The notes: a model not told the origin generated them from the letters alone. DNA of 64,000 nucleotides from Neorhizobium populisoli (GCF_019430945.1 NZ_JAHYCB010000001.1:802002-866001), one strand, 5' to 3'; shown: positions 1-8,998, counted from the stretch's first letter. Program-made: numbers and translations.

Positions 1-1
1 G

Positions 2-571
2 GACAATAGCGACGACGGCAGCGACTACGAGGACACTCAGCTCGAAGCGCTGATCGCCTCGCTGCAGCAGGCGATGAACGGCGGCAAGACAGACGACACC
101 CAAGAAGATGGCGATGTCGGCGACATGTCCAGCAAGGCTTTCATGAAGGCCCTGCGCGACAAGCTCGAAGGCCTGCAGGGCAGCCCTGACACCAAGGCGA
201 TGGCCGACAAAATGCTGGCCGCACTCGACGCCGGCACGCTGACCGTAACCGATGCCGTCAACGGCGAACAGGTGAAAGCCTGGGACGTGACCGACAGCAA
301 ACAGCTTTCCGGCGCCAAGACCGAAGTCGACAAGAACGACTGGACCAGCTACCTCAAGGACATCCTGACCCGTGACGGCAGCGGCAAGTTCGTCCGCGCC
401 AACGACAGCAGCTATATCGAGAAGGCGGGCGGCGCGAGCGGCTTCTTCGGCATGGTCGGCGAAGCCTATTATTACCTGTCCTGGACCACTCCGGCTCCGG
501 CATCCGGCACTTCCGGCGGCAGCACATCCGGCAATGGCACGGGTTCCAGCAACGGCAGCTCGACCAAGTGA
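2..571 (+). CDS. hypothetical protein, 5' end outside window
   Basis: Only the last 189 residues are visible; the frame is open to the left edge, so the start lies upstream. The visible part opens with an Asp-rich acidic stretch, continues with a probably helical middle, and ends in a low-complexity Gly/Ser/Thr tail of about 25 residues. I see no membrane segment, Cys pair or catalytic motif, and I do not recognise a family. Acidic composition and the repetitive tail suggest a secreted or surface protein, but that is only an inference. A hairpin ending in T residues follows directly after the stop. Confidence 0.7.
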   Translation, partial: DNSDDGSDYEDTQLEALIASLQQAMNGGKTDDTQEDGDVGDMSSKAFMKALRDKLEGLQGSPDTKAMADKMLAALDAGTLTVTDAVNGEQVKAWDVTDSKQLSGAKTEVDKNDWTSYLKDILTRDGSGKFVRANDSSYIEKAGGASGFFGMVGEAYYYLSWTTPAPASGTSGGSTSGNGTGSSNGSSTK

Positions 572-578
572 TATTGAT

Positions 579-608
579 AAAGCCGGCGGCGCTTGCCTCC
601 CGGCTTTT
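579..608 (+). terminator. Rho-independent terminator
   Basis: An 8-bp stem, AAAGCCGG at 579-586 pairing with CCGGCTTT at 600-607, ends in a short T run. It lies 8 bases after the stop of the partial gene and before the opposing small gene, so it should end the first transcript. Confidence 0.65.
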
Positions 609-626
609 CATTTGCGGATGACAATC

Positions 627-782
627 TCAGCCGATGAACGTCGCCAACGCGACTTTCAGCACATCGCCCGGGATGAGCCCGGCATGCTGCGCCACGTGAT
701 ATCCCGCCACAGCGGCATAATAGGCCGTGGCCCACAGGAGCACGCTTAATACCATGGCGATGGTATAGCTCTTCAATGTCAT
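627..782 (-). CDS. small membrane protein, 51 aa
   Basis: A 51-residue protein (MTLKSYTIAM...) with one hydrophobic helix at about residues 7-28 and a second weakly hydrophobic stretch at the C-terminus. The start at 782 is preferred over the upstream in-frame ATG at 836 because a G-rich Shine-Dalgarno (GGGGGAAA) lies 6 bases before it. It converges on the terminator of the partial gene. I do not recognise a family. The hydrophobicity and the good ribosome binding site argue for a real single-pass inner-membrane protein, with function unknown. Confidence 0.5.
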   Translation of the reverse strand: MTLKSYTIAMVLSVLLWATAYYAAVAGYHVAQHAGLIPGDVLKVALATFIG

Positions 783-1045
783 TTCCGGTTTCCCCCGCAA
801 CACCGCTAGATGAGCGGATCGACGGAGTTGCCGCAATTCGTAACCTTACCTACGCAACTTTCCCTTCGCATCTTCCCTGATTCACCGAAATGGAAGGCAA
901 AGGGCGTTGATGGCGGTCGGCGAGCCCGAACTTTCACCAAACCGTCATTGCAACAAGCCCGGCCTGCGCTTATGTGCGGGGAGCATTTTGACAGGCCCGG
1001 CAAGCCCCGGCACGCGCTCGGCACGCAGGCTCCGCGGAGACATTC

Positions 1046-2947
1046 ATGGCAGCGAAGAAAAAGACCATTTCGGCGGATGCCAGTAATCCGCTCGGAACCC
1101 TCGTCAACCTGTGGCCCTATATGTGGCCGCATGGCCGCGCGGACCTGAAGGCGCGCGTGCTCTGGGCGACCTTCTATCTCTTCCTCGCCAAATTCATCCT
1201 GCTGGCCGTGCCCTATTTCTTCAAATGGGCGACCGATGCGCTGAACGGCAAGATGGACATGGTCGGCATCCTGCCGGCCTTTTTGCTTGGCGCGGTCGTG
1301 CTGATCATCGCCTACAATTTCACGCGCCTCCTGCAGCTCGGCCTGAACCAGCTGCGCGACGCGCTGTTTGCCTCCGTCGGGCAATATGCGGTGCGCCAGC
1401 TCGCCTACCGCACCTTCGTGCACATGCATCAGCTTTCGCTGCGTTTCCATCTGGAGCGCAAGACGGGCGGCCTGTCGCGCATCATCGAGCGCGGCACCAA
1501 GGGCATCGAGACGATCGTCCGCTTCACCATTCTCAACACCGTTCCGACGCTGCTCGAATTCGTGCTGACGGCAGTGATCTTCTGGGCTGCCTACGGCTTC
1601 TGGTACGTGGTCGTCACGGCCGTTACCGTGGCGCTCTATATCTGGTTTACCATCAAGGCCAGCGACTGGCGCATCGCCATCCGCCGCTCGATGAACGACA
1701 GCGACACCGACGCCAATACCAAGGCGATCGACTCGCTCCTGAATTTCGAAACGGTCAAATATTTCGGCAACGAAGAGATGGAGGCCAAGCGCTTCGACGT
1801 CTCCATGGCGAAATATGAAAAGGCGGCCACCGAAGTCTGGACCTCGCTCGGCTGGCTGAACTTCGGCCAGGGCGTCATCTTCGGCCTTGGTACTCTGGTG
1901 ATGATGATCATGTCCGGCCTTGCCGTGCAGCGTGGCGAGCAGACGATCGGCGATTTCGTGTTCGTCAACGCGCTGCTCATGCAGCTTTCCGTGCCGCTCA
2001 ACTTCATCGGCTTCGTCTATCGCGAAATCCGCCAGGGCCTGACCGATATCGAGCAGATGTTCGATCTTCTGGAAGTCGATCCGGAAGTGGTCGACAAGCC
2101 GGACGCGAAGGAACTGGCGATCGGCCAAGGGCCGACGAAGGGCGCGATTTCCTTCAAGGACGTGCATTTCTCCTATGATGCGGCCCGGCCGATCCTGAAA
2201 GGCGTTTCCTTCGAAGTACCGGCTGGCAAGACGGTAGCGATCGTCGGGCCTTCGGGTGCCGGCAAATCCACGATTTCCCGCTTGCTCTACCGGTTCTACG
2301 ACATCCAGGACGGCTCGATCACCATCGACGGGCAGGATGTGCGCGACGTCACCCAGCATTCGCTGCGCAAGGTGATCGGCATGGTGCCGCAGGATACCGT
2401 GCTGTTCAACGATACGGTCGCCTACAATATCCGCTACGGCCGGCCGGGTGCTACCCAGGACGAGATGCTGGCAGCCGCTGACATAGCGCAGATCAGCCAT
2501 TTCATCCGTGCCCTGCCGGAAGGTTTCGAGACCAAGGTCGGCGAACGCGGCCTGAAGCTTTCGGGCGGCGAGAAGCAGCGCGTGGCGATCGCCCGCACCA
2601 TCCTCAAGGCGCCGCCGATCCTGATCCTCGACGAGGCGACCTCGGCGCTCGATACGACGACCGAACACGAGATCCAGTCGGCGCTCGATACGGTTTCGAA
2701 GAACCGCACGACGCTGGTCATCGCCCACCGGCTTTCCACCGTCATCAATGCGGATGAGATCATCGTCCTGCGCGACGGCAAGATCACCGAGCGTGGCACA
2801 CATGCCGGGCTACTCGACCAGAACGGCCTTTACGCCTCGATGTGGAACCGCCAGCGTGAAGCGACGCAGGCCGAAGAACATCTGCGCCAGGTGCGCGAAA
2901 GCGACGACCTCGGCGTCGTCACACGCGGGCAGCCGGCTGCTGAATAA
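1046..2947 (+). CDS. Atm1/HMT-type ABC exporter (fused membrane and ATPase domains)
   Basis: A 633-residue half-transporter. Residues ~25-320 form a six-helix exporter membrane domain and residues ~360-600 the ATPase. Walker A (GPSGAGKST) lies near residue 403, the signature (LSGGEKQR) near 505, and Walker B with D-E-A-T-S-A-L-D near 527. Length, the N-terminal FKWATDALN segment and overall sequence resemble the mitochondrial Atm1/bacterial NaAtm1 group, which exports glutathione-linked species and is tied to Fe-S cluster and metal homeostasis. The enzyme would act as a homodimer in the inner membrane. GGAGA at 1036-1040 supports the start. A broader multidrug exporter role cannot be excluded from sequence. 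Confidence 0.88.
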   Translation: MAAKKKTISADASNPLGTLVNLWPYMWPHGRADLKARVLWATFYLFLAKFILLAVPYFFKWATDALNGKMDMVGILPAFLLGAVVLIIAYNFTRLLQLGLNQLRDALFASVGQYAVRQLAYRTFVHMHQLSLRFHLERKTGGLSRIIERGTKGIETIVRFTILNTVPTLLEFVLTAVIFWAAYGFWYVVVTAVTVALYIWFTIKASDWRIAIRRSMNDSDTDANTKAIDSLLNFETVKYFGNEEMEAKRFDVSMAKYEKAATEVWTSLGWLNFGQGVIFGLGTLVMMIMSGLAVQRGEQTIGDFVFVNALLMQLSVPLNFIGFVYREIRQGLTDIEQMFDLLEVDPEVVDKPDAKELAIGQGPTKGAISFKDVHFSYDAARPILKGVSFEVPAGKTVAIVGPSGAGKSTISRLLYRFYDIQDGSITIDGQDVRDVTQHSLRKVIGMVPQDTVLFNDTVAYNIRYGRPGATQDEMLAAADIAQISHFIRALPEGFETKVGERGLKLSGGEKQRVAIARTILKAPPILILDEATSALDTTTEHEIQSALDTVSKNRTTLVIAHRLSTVINADEIIVLRDGKITERGTHAGLLDQNGLYASMWNRQREATQAEEHLRQVRESDDLGVVTRGQPAAE

Positions 2948-3007
2948 GTCAGTGGGTTGTCGAGCAGACCAGCCGCCGAATAATTGCGAGAACTTAGAAA
3001 GCAGAGA

Positions 3008-3148
3008 ATGAGAAGAAACCGCCAGACAAGAATGATGGTCCTTTTAGCGGTGGCCGCCGCTTATGCACTGGTGCTGATCTTCTACGGCTCGCCGCTGCTC
3101 GCCTTCACCACCTGGATGGGCTGGGTCGATCCGCAGGCGGCTCGGTAG
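3008..3148 (+). CDS. small membrane protein, 46 aa
   Basis: A 46-residue reading frame beginning MRRNRQTRMM, with a basic N-terminus, one strongly hydrophobic helix (about residues 9-29) and a short Trp-containing tail ending in WVDPQAAR. It starts 60 bases after the exporter stop on the same strand and ends 7 bases before the opposing AraC-type gene. The Shine-Dalgarno is poor (AGCAGAG). The positive-inside topology is what is expected of a single-pass membrane peptide, and its position suggests co-transcription with the exporter. Family unknown. Confidence 0.45.
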   Translation: MRRNRQTRMMVLLAVAAAYALVLIFYGSPLLAFTTWMGWVDPQAAR

Positions 3149-3154
3149 TCCCCT

Positions 3155-4081
3155 TCAGGCCGCTTCCACGACCGCTTTCGAGGTATATTCGCTCGGCGGG
3201 CAGCCGATCATCCGGCTGAAAGCGGTGCTGAACGCGCTGGCCGAGCGATAACCGATCTTCAGCGCAATCTCCTCCAACGAGCCGCGACCATGCAATAGCG
3301 CCTCCTTGGCAAGTGCCATGCGCCAGGAGAGGAGATATTCCACTGGCGCCGCACCGATCGCCTGCGAGAATTTCCGCGCGAAAACGGCGCGCGACATGCC
3401 GGCATCGCGCGCCAGTTCCTCTACCGTCCAGCCGCGGCCGACATCCGCATGAATGTTGGCGAGCGCCTTGGCGAGCTGTGGATCGGCAAGGCCGCCCAGC
3501 ACACCCGCATGTGGCACCAGCGCCGCCTCACGCCGCAACGTCTCCACCAGCATCACCTCGATCAGCCGTGACAGGACCGTATCCCGCCCCGGCCGCATCT
3601 CACCAGCTTCATCGCGCACCATGGCGATGAGATTGCCGAGCCGCGCACCGGCCGCTTCCTCCGCGCGGACATGCATGACGGGCGGCAACAGGCCGACCAG
3701 CAGTTCGGCATTGGCAGGGTCGCAGACGATCAGGCCGCCGAGGATGCGTGTCGTTTCGCCGTCCTCCAGATTGCCGAGGCGGATTTCGCCATCCACCGTA
3801 TGGCGCGCCTTGAAGGCTTCATCCGAGAGTCCCGTCCCAGCGCCGGGTTGGCTGACGAACGTATCCGTCAGCGGCCTTGCCGAGAGCAGATAATCGCCGG
3901 GAACAAGCTCGACCGGCTCTGCCCCATCCGCACCGAACCAGCAGCGGCCTTGCGTGACGAAATAGAAGGTCGGTCCCGGCTGCGGCGGCACGCGCACGCC
4001 CCAGCGGCCGGAGGCGGCCATTGCGCCGAGCAGGACCGTGCGTGGCCTCAGAAGCTGGATGATATCCGTCAGCACATCCAT
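3155..4081 (-). CDS. AraC-family transcriptional regulator with cupin sensor domain
   Basis: A 308-residue regulator. The N-terminal half (about 1-190) reads as a cupin-type sensor (MDVLTDIIQLLRPRTV..., then a GDYLLSA barrel strand). The last ~100 residues carry the two helix-turn-helix motifs of AraC/XylS proteins, with EELARDAGMSRAVFARKF as the first and IALKIGYRSASAFSTAFSR as the second. The start at 4081 is where this family normally begins, although the frame stays open upstream to 4138. It is divergent from the SDR dehydrogenase across about 96 bases, the classic arrangement of a regulator with its target, so control of that dehydrogenase is likely. Inducer unknown. Confidence 0.85.
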   Translation of the reverse strand: MDVLTDIIQLLRPRTVLLGAMAASGRWGVRVPPQPGPTFYFVTQGRCWFGADGAEPVELVPGDYLLSARPLTDTFVSQPGAGTGLSDEAFKARHTVDGEIRLGNLEDGETTRILGGLIVCDPANAELLVGLLPPVMHVRAEEAAGARLGNLIAMVRDEAGEMRPGRDTVLSRLIEVMLVETLRREAALVPHAGVLGGLADPQLAKALANIHADVGRGWTVEELARDAGMSRAVFARKFSQAIGAAPVEYLLSWRMALAKEALLHGRGSLEEIALKIGYRSASAFSTAFSRMIGCPPSEYTSKAVVEAA

Positions 4082-4177
4082 GATGAGACGATCCGTAATG
4101 CAATGAAGACTTCTCATTATGTACCGGATCGATGGCACGGTCTAGTACAGGCTCATCAACAGACTGGAGCCAAGCAC

Positions 4178-5023
4178 ATGACCAAGACAGTTCTCATCAC
4201 CGGTTGCTCTTCGGGCCTCGGCAAATCCGCGGCCCGCCATTTCGCCCAGAGCGGCTGGAACGTCGTCGCGACGATGCGCAAGCCGGAGCCGGATCTTGCC
4301 CGGGAATTTCCCGACAGCGTTCTCGTCCAGGCACTCGACGTTGCCGATCCGGCCCGCATCGAAGCGGCATTCGAGGCGGGCGCGGCCCGTTTCGGCGGCA
4401 TCGACGCGGTGATCAACAATGCCGGCATCACCATTCTCTCGGTCTTCGAGGCGACGCCCGATCACGCCATCCGCCGCATTTTCGAGACGAATGTGTTCGG
4501 CACGATGAACGTCACCCGCGCGGCGCTCCCCTATCTTCGCCGCCAAGGTGGCGAGACGATCGTCAACGTCACCTCCGGCGTCGGGTTCGTCGCCGTGCCG
4601 CTGCTGTCGCTTTACGTTTCCTCCAAACACGCGGTCGAGGGACTGACTGAATCGCTATCCTATGAGCTGGAATCCCAGAATATCCGGGTGAAGCTGGTCG
4701 AGCCGGGCGCGATGCGCACCACCAACTTCACCGCGACCGGCATGGCCGCCTCGCAGGATGCGCCGGTGCCGGAGGGGTACAAGGCCTATTTCGACCATGC
4801 GCTCGGAGCGATGATCAACTATCCGTTCGAATCCACCGAAGAGCTTGCGGTAGCCGAGGCAATCTATGCCGCGGCGAATGACGAGACCCACCGGCTGCGC
4901 TATCCCGTCGGGCCAGATATCGAGGAATATGCGCGGCTGCGGTGGTCGACTTCTGAGGTGGAGTATCTGGCCGGAATGCATAGGCTGACGGGGCAGATGG
5001 CTTGGCGGGAGATTGGGAAATAG
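4178..5023 (+). CDS. SDR-family NAD(P)-dependent oxidoreductase
   Basis: A 281-residue classical short-chain dehydrogenase. The cofactor loop TGCSSGLG lies at residues 8-15, NNAG near residue 87, and the catalytic set is a Ser in the VTSG segment followed by Y-V-S-S-K, i.e. the Y-x-x-x-K pair. The C-terminal part (VEPGAMRTTNF) is the substrate-loop region. GGAG 8 bases before the ATG supports the start. The divergent AraC regulator suggests substrate-induced expression. The substrate cannot be read from sequence. Confidence 0.88.
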   Translation: MTKTVLITGCSSGLGKSAARHFAQSGWNVVATMRKPEPDLAREFPDSVLVQALDVADPARIEAAFEAGAARFGGIDAVINNAGITILSVFEATPDHAIRRIFETNVFGTMNVTRAALPYLRRQGGETIVNVTSGVGFVAVPLLSLYVSSKHAVEGLTESLSYELESQNIRVKLVEPGAMRTTNFTATGMAASQDAPVPEGYKAYFDHALGAMINYPFESTEELAVAEAIYAAANDETHRLRYPVGPDIEEYARLRWSTSEVEYLAGMHRLTGQMAWREIGK

Positions 5024-5037
5024 GACGGCACTCACGG

Positions 5038-5180
5038 GCTCCCCTCTTCCCCCTTGCGGGGAAGATGTCAGCGGCGCTGACAGATGGGGGTGGTTCAGCA
5101 CATTCTACCGTCGAGTTCGTGGCACCACCCCCATCTGTCGCCTCTGGCGACATCTTCCCCGCAAGGGGGAAGAAGGGAGT
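5038..5180. repeat. long inverted-repeat intergenic element, type A (RIME-like)
   Basis: Two arms of about 50 bases, 5042-5093 and 5124-5179, are near-perfect inverted copies around a centre of about 30 bases. Each arm has its own short palindromes (for instance CCCCTTGCGGGGAA) and ends in GGGGGTGG. It fills the gap of about 330 bases between the SDR gene and the monooxygenase gene, and I see no gene in that gap. The architecture matches the rhizobial intergenic mosaic elements known from Sinorhizobium and Rhizobium, though membership in a named family was not checked. Confidence 0.7.
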
Positions 5181-5356
5181 ATGTCGCACCGCCGGCGCAG
5201 ATCATCGAGGTGATACACCCACCAATTGGCGATTTGAGTGTGCTTTAACAACCCCTCCAGAGTAAACAGTCCGTCCCCACTCCACCACCTGTATCTCCCG
5301 CCGAAATCATGCGATGACGCACTCAACGTAAACTTAAAACGATCGGGTGTATCACC

Positions 5357-6379
5357 ATGAAGAAGATCGGCTTTCTTTCCTTCGGGCACTGGAACCCCTC
5401 GCCGCAGTCTGGCGCACGGTCGGCTTCCGACGTCCTCCTGCAATCCATCGACCTTGCCGTCGCCGCCGAAGAGCTTGGTGCGGACGGCGCCTATTTCCGT
5501 GTCCACCACTTCGCCCGGCAGCTCGCTTCGCCCTTCCCGCTTCTCGCCGCCGTCGGGGCGCGGACGAAGAAGATCGAGATCGGCACCGCCGTCATCGACA
5601 TGCGCTACGAAAACCCGCTCTACATGGCGGAAGATGCCGGTGCGGCCGACGTGATTTCCGGCGGACGCCTGCAGCTCGGCATCAGCCGTGGCTCGCCGGA
5701 ACAGGTGATCGACGGGTTCCGTTATTTCGGTTATGCGCCGGCCGAAGGCGAGACGGATGCCGACATGGGCCGTCGCCATGCGGAAGTGTTCTATGACGTG
5801 ATCCGCGGCCAGGGTTTCGCCAAGCCCAATCCGCGGCCAATGTTTCCGAACCCGCCCGGCATGCTGCGCCTCGAGCCGCATTCGGAAGGCCTTCGCGAGC
5901 GCATCTGGTGGGGATCGAGCTCAAACGCCACCTCCGTCTGGGCCGCCAAGCTCGGCATGAACCTACAGAGCTCGACGCTGAAAACCGATGAAAGCGGCAA
6001 GCCTTTCCACGTCCAGCAGGCAGAACAGATCCGCATCTATCGCGAAGCCTGGAAGGAAGCCGGCCACAGCCACGAACCGCGCGTTTCCGTCAGCCGCAGC
6101 ATTTTCGCGCTGATGAACGACATGGATCGCGCCTATTTCGGCGGCAGCGGCGAAAGCCAGGATTCGATCGGTTACATCGATCCGCAGACGCAGGCGATCT
6201 TCGGCCGCTCCTATGCCGCCGAGCCGGACAAGCTGATCGAACAGCTGAAGGCCGACGAAGGTATTGCCGAAGCCGATACGCTGCTGCTCACCGTGCCGAA
6301 CCAGCTCGGCGTCGAATACAACGCGCATGTGATCGACAGCATTCTGAAACATGTCGCGCCGGCGCTCGGCTGGCGGTAA
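5357..6379 (+). CDS. LLM-class flavin-dependent oxidoreductase (luciferase-like monooxygenase)
   Basis: A 340-residue TIM-barrel protein of the bacterial luciferase-like family, starting MKKIGFLSFGHW. Family features are the early conserved FGHW strand, the AEELGADGAYFRVHHF segment, KIEIGTAVIDMRYENPLYMAEDAGAAD and the GISRGSPEQ turn. Such enzymes use reduced FMN (or F420 in other phyla) to oxidise small organic substrates. No flavin reductase gene is adjacent. The gene is single, with the type A repeat upstream and a strong terminator downstream. Substrate unknown; desulfonation or alkane-type oxidation are only possibilities. Confidence 0.85.
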   Translation: MKKIGFLSFGHWNPSPQSGARSASDVLLQSIDLAVAAEELGADGAYFRVHHFARQLASPFPLLAAVGARTKKIEIGTAVIDMRYENPLYMAEDAGAADVISGGRLQLGISRGSPEQVIDGFRYFGYAPAEGETDADMGRRHAEVFYDVIRGQGFAKPNPRPMFPNPPGMLRLEPHSEGLRERIWWGSSSNATSVWAAKLGMNLQSSTLKTDESGKPFHVQQAEQIRIYREAWKEAGHSHEPRVSVSRSIFALMNDMDRAYFGGSGESQDSIGYIDPQTQAIFGRSYAAEPDKLIEQLKADEGIAEADTLLLTVPNQLGVEYNAHVIDSILKHVAPALGWR

Positions 6380-6383
6380 GCGA

Positions 6384-6447
6384 CGGGTCTCGACAAGCTT
6401 CCGGACTTCGGTCCGGAAGCAGTCGCTTGCGTCGACCCGGTCTTTTT
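6384..6447 (+). terminator. Rho-independent terminator, nested hairpin
   Basis: A perfect 10-bp stem with a stable TTCG loop (arms 6397-6406 and 6411-6420) is nested in an outer pairing of 6384-6394 with 6431-6439 and followed by TCTTTTTC. It ends the monooxygenase transcript. Confidence 0.85.
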
Positions 6448-6639
6448 CTATCCTTGCGCCTCGTCGAAACGCAATTTCGATGAGGCGTGGTGACAGGCCT
6501 TCATTTTCAATCCCTGACACGGGCGGAAAATGAGCAAAATATTTGCATTAGCCCATTTTATTCGCAGTTTTCTTTCAATCGTTTCACGCCATTTTCTGCG
6601 ATGAAAGCGCCAGCAAAATTGCTTTAAAGGACAATCCAA

Positions 6640-7413
6640 ATGATCCGGTTGAAAACCATCGCAGTCGCAGCCCTCATTCAGGCTGCTGCAATTCTCCCCT
6701 CCTTCGCCGGCGAAAATCTTGCAGCGATCAAGTCCGCGGGCGCCCTGAAGATCGGCACCGAAGGCACCTATGCGCCCTTCACCTTCCACGACAAGAGCGG
6801 CAAGCTCGTCGGCTTCGACGTCGAGATCGGCGAAGCGGTTGCCGCCAAGCTCGGCGTCAAGGCCGAATTCGTGGAAGGCAAGTGGGACGGCCTGATCGCC
6901 GGTATCGACGCCAAACGTTACGACACCGTCATCAACCAGGTCGGCATCACCGAGGCACGCAAGCAGAAGTATGACTTCTCCGAGCCCTATATCGCTTCCA
7001 AGGCCGTGCTGATCGTTCGCCAGGACAATAGCGACATCAAGGGCTTCGCGGACCTGAAGGGCAAGAAGTCGGCGCAGTCGCTGACCAGCAACTTCGGCAA
7101 GACCGCCCAGGAAAACGGCGCGGAACTCGTCGGCACCGACGGTTTCGACCAGTCGATCCAGCTGGTGCTGACGCGCCGCGCCGATGCCACCATCAACGAC
7201 AGCCTCTCCTTCTTCGACTTCAAGAAGCAAAAGCCGGACGCGCCGGTGAAGATCGTCGCCGAACAGGCCAATGCCGACTATTCCGGCATCATCATCCGCA
7301 AGGGTGAACCGGAGCTTCTGGCAGCCGTCAACAAGGCGCTGGCGGACATCAAGTCTGACGGCACCTATGCCAAGATTTCCCAGAAGTATTTCGGCCAGGA
7401 CGTTTCGAAATAA
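6640..7413 (+). CDS. amino-acid ABC transporter substrate-binding protein, cystine (TcyJ/FliY)-like
   Basis: A 257-residue periplasmic binding protein with a signal peptide of about 23 residues ending before GENLAAIK. The run GTEGTYAPFTF, then GFDVEIGEAVAAKLGV, KWDGLIAGIDAKRYD and YDFSEPYI, is typical of the polar amino-acid binding family and close to what I recall of E. coli FliY/TcyJ. It heads a three-gene importer with the permease and ATPase that follow. Cystine is the best guess because D-cysteine desulfhydrase is encoded nearby. Other polar amino acids are possible. Confidence 0.85.
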   Translation: MIRLKTIAVAALIQAAAILPSFAGENLAAIKSAGALKIGTEGTYAPFTFHDKSGKLVGFDVEIGEAVAAKLGVKAEFVEGKWDGLIAGIDAKRYDTVINQVGITEARKQKYDFSEPYIASKAVLIVRQDNSDIKGFADLKGKKSAQSLTSNFGKTAQENGAELVGTDGFDQSIQLVLTRRADATINDSLSFFDFKKQKPDAPVKIVAEQANADYSGIIIRKGEPELLAAVNKALADIKSDGTYAKISQKYFGQDVSK

Positions 7414-7452
7414 GACGTTTCCAAATAATCGTCTGAAGCTTTATTGATAGTT

Positions 7453-7486
7453 GCGTCCGGCGTCCGCGCCGGACGCATCATTTTTT
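7453..7486 (+). terminator. terminator-like hairpin inside the importer operon
   Basis: A perfect 10-bp stem (7453-7462 with 7467-7476, loop TCCG) is followed after four bases by six T residues. It lies between the binding-protein and permease genes and ends only 14 bases before the permease start. In binding-protein operons such a site usually lets only part of the transcripts continue, so the binding protein is made in excess. It may also protect the upstream mRNA end. Confidence 0.75.
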
Positions 7487-7499
7487 CCGAGGTTCGCAC

Positions 7500-8180
7500 G
7501 TGCCACACTGGCTCCAACTGATGTCGGATTCGCTTCCGGCGCTTCTGTGGGCGGGGATCCGATTCACCGTCCCGCTGACCCTTCTGTCCTTCACCCTCGG
7601 TCTGATGCTCGGGCTCGTCACCGCCGTCACGCGGCTGTTCGGCCCGATGCCGCTGGTGCTGATCGCGCGGTTTTACGTCTGGGTCATCCGCGGCACGCCG
7701 CTCCTCGTGCAGCTCTTCGTGATCTTCTACGGCCTGCCCAGCATCGGCGTGCTGCTCGACGCCTTCCCGGCAGCGCTGATCGGCTTCACGCTGAATATCG
7801 GCGCCTATAGTTCCGAAATCATCCGCGCCGTCATCTCGTCCGTGCCGAAAGGCCAGTGGGAAGCCGCCTATTCGATCGGCATGAACTGGCGCCAGGCGAT
7901 GAGCCGCACCATCCTGCCGCAGGCGGCCCGCGTCGCCGTGCCGCCGCTGTCCAACACCTTCATCTCACTGGTCAAGGATACCTCGCTTGCGGCCGCGATC
8001 ACCGTGCCGGAGCTCTTCCAGGCGGCGCAGCGCATCGTCGCCACCACCTATGAACCGCTGATCCTCTATATCGAGGCGGCGATTATCTATCTGGCGCTGA
8101 GTTCGATCCTGTCGGCCCTGCAGGACAGGCTGGAAAAGCGCTTCGCCCGTTATGGCGGCATGCTGGAGGCCAACCGATGA
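7500..8180 (+). CDS. amino-acid ABC transporter permease (HisM/TcyL type)
   Basis: A 226-residue inner-membrane protein with about five helices. The EAA loop that docks the ATPase is present near residues 121-140 (EAAYSIGMNWRQAM ... PQA). The start is a GTG at 7500 with GAGG seven bases upstream; the ATG at 7521 has no ribosome binding site. Its last 4 bases overlap the ATPase gene (ATGA), so translation of the two is probably coupled. It forms the membrane pore of the cystine-type importer. Confidence 0.88.
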   Translation: MPHWLQLMSDSLPALLWAGIRFTVPLTLLSFTLGLMLGLVTAVTRLFGPMPLVLIARFYVWVIRGTPLLVQLFVIFYGLPSIGVLLDAFPAALIGFTLNIGAYSSEIIRAVISSVPKGQWEAAYSIGMNWRQAMSRTILPQAARVAVPPLSNTFISLVKDTSLAAAITVPELFQAAQRIVATTYEPLILYIEAAIIYLALSSILSALQDRLEKRFARYGGMLEANR

Positions 8181-8938
8181 TCGAGCTTTCCCATATCGAA
8201 AAGCGTTTCGGTGACGCCGTCATCCTGAAGGATATCAGCCTGCGTTTTCCGGAAGGCAGCGTCACCGCCCTGGTCGGGCCTTCGGGCGGCGGCAAGAGCA
8301 CTCTGCTCCGCTGCATCAACCTCCTGGAAATTCCGACAAACGGTTCCGTGGCGATCGGCGAGGCGAAGCTGGATTTCGCGCCGGGCCGCAAGGTCGGCTG
8401 GCAGAAGCTTCAGGCGATCCGCCGGCAGACGGGCATGGTCTTCCAGAATTTCCAGCTCTTCCCGCATCGTACTGCGATCGAAAACGTCATGGAAGGCCTG
8501 GTGACGGTACTGAAATGGCCGCGCGAAAAAGCCCGGGCGCGTGCCATGGAACTGCTGACCAAGGTCGGCATGGCGCATAAGGCGGATGCCTGGCCCGCGA
8601 CTCTTTCCGGCGGCCAGCAGCAGCGCGTCGCAATCGCCCGCGCGCTTGCCCCCTCGCCGCGCGTGCTGCTTTGCGACGAACCGACTTCGGCGCTCGATCC
8701 GGAACTTTCGGCGGAAGTGGTCGACGTGCTTGGGCGGCTGGCCACCGAAGGCACGACGATGGTGATGGCGACCCATGACCTGCGCCTCGCCTCGCGTATC
8801 GCCAACCATGTTGTGTTTCTCGAAAGCGGCAATGTCGTCGAGTCCGGCAGTGCCGAAGCGATCTTCAGCCGGCCGCAACACGAACGCACCCGGCAGTTCG
8901 TGTCGTCGATCAATGCCGCGCACGGGCTGGAAGCGTGA
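8177..8938 (+). CDS. amino-acid ABC transporter ATP-binding protein (TcyN/GlnQ type)
   Basis: A 253-residue ATPase with Walker A (GPSGGGKS) near residues 34-41, signature (LSGGQQQR) near 144 and Walker B (LLCDEPTSALDPE) near 163-175. The QLFPHRTAIENVM Q-loop region is typical of polar amino-acid importers. The start overlaps the permease stop by 4 bases. It powers the importer encoded by the two preceding genes and sits on the cytoplasmic face of the membrane. Confidence 0.9.
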   Translation: MIELSHIEKRFGDAVILKDISLRFPEGSVTALVGPSGGGKSTLLRCINLLEIPTNGSVAIGEAKLDFAPGRKVGWQKLQAIRRQTGMVFQNFQLFPHRTAIENVMEGLVTVLKWPREKARARAMELLTKVGMAHKADAWPATLSGGQQQRVAIARALAPSPRVLLCDEPTSALDPELSAEVVDVLGRLATEGTTMVMATHDLRLASRIANHVVFLESGNVVESGSAEAIFSRPQHERTRQFVSSINAAHGLEA

Positions 8939-8953
8939 CAATCCGCAAGGGAC

Positions 8954-8986
8954 AAAAAGAGCGGCCTTCCTTTACCAGGAAGGCCG
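8954..8986 (-). terminator. terminator of the M48-TPM gene
   Basis: A perfect 10-bp stem (8962-8971 with 8977-8986) with T-rich DNA on the minus-strand side (complement of ACAAAAAGA). It lies just past the stop of the minus-strand peptidase gene. The hairpin may also help end the converging importer transcript, although the plus strand lacks a T run. Confidence 0.75.
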
Positions 8987-8998
8987 ATCTCCACTCAA

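Noticed and set aside
806..2803. Long open frame on the minus strand opposite the ABC exporter
   Set aside because: It is antisense to a gene with full ABC exporter motifs, its translation has no recognisable domain and it is Arg/His/Asp-rich, typical of a GC-rich shadow frame.
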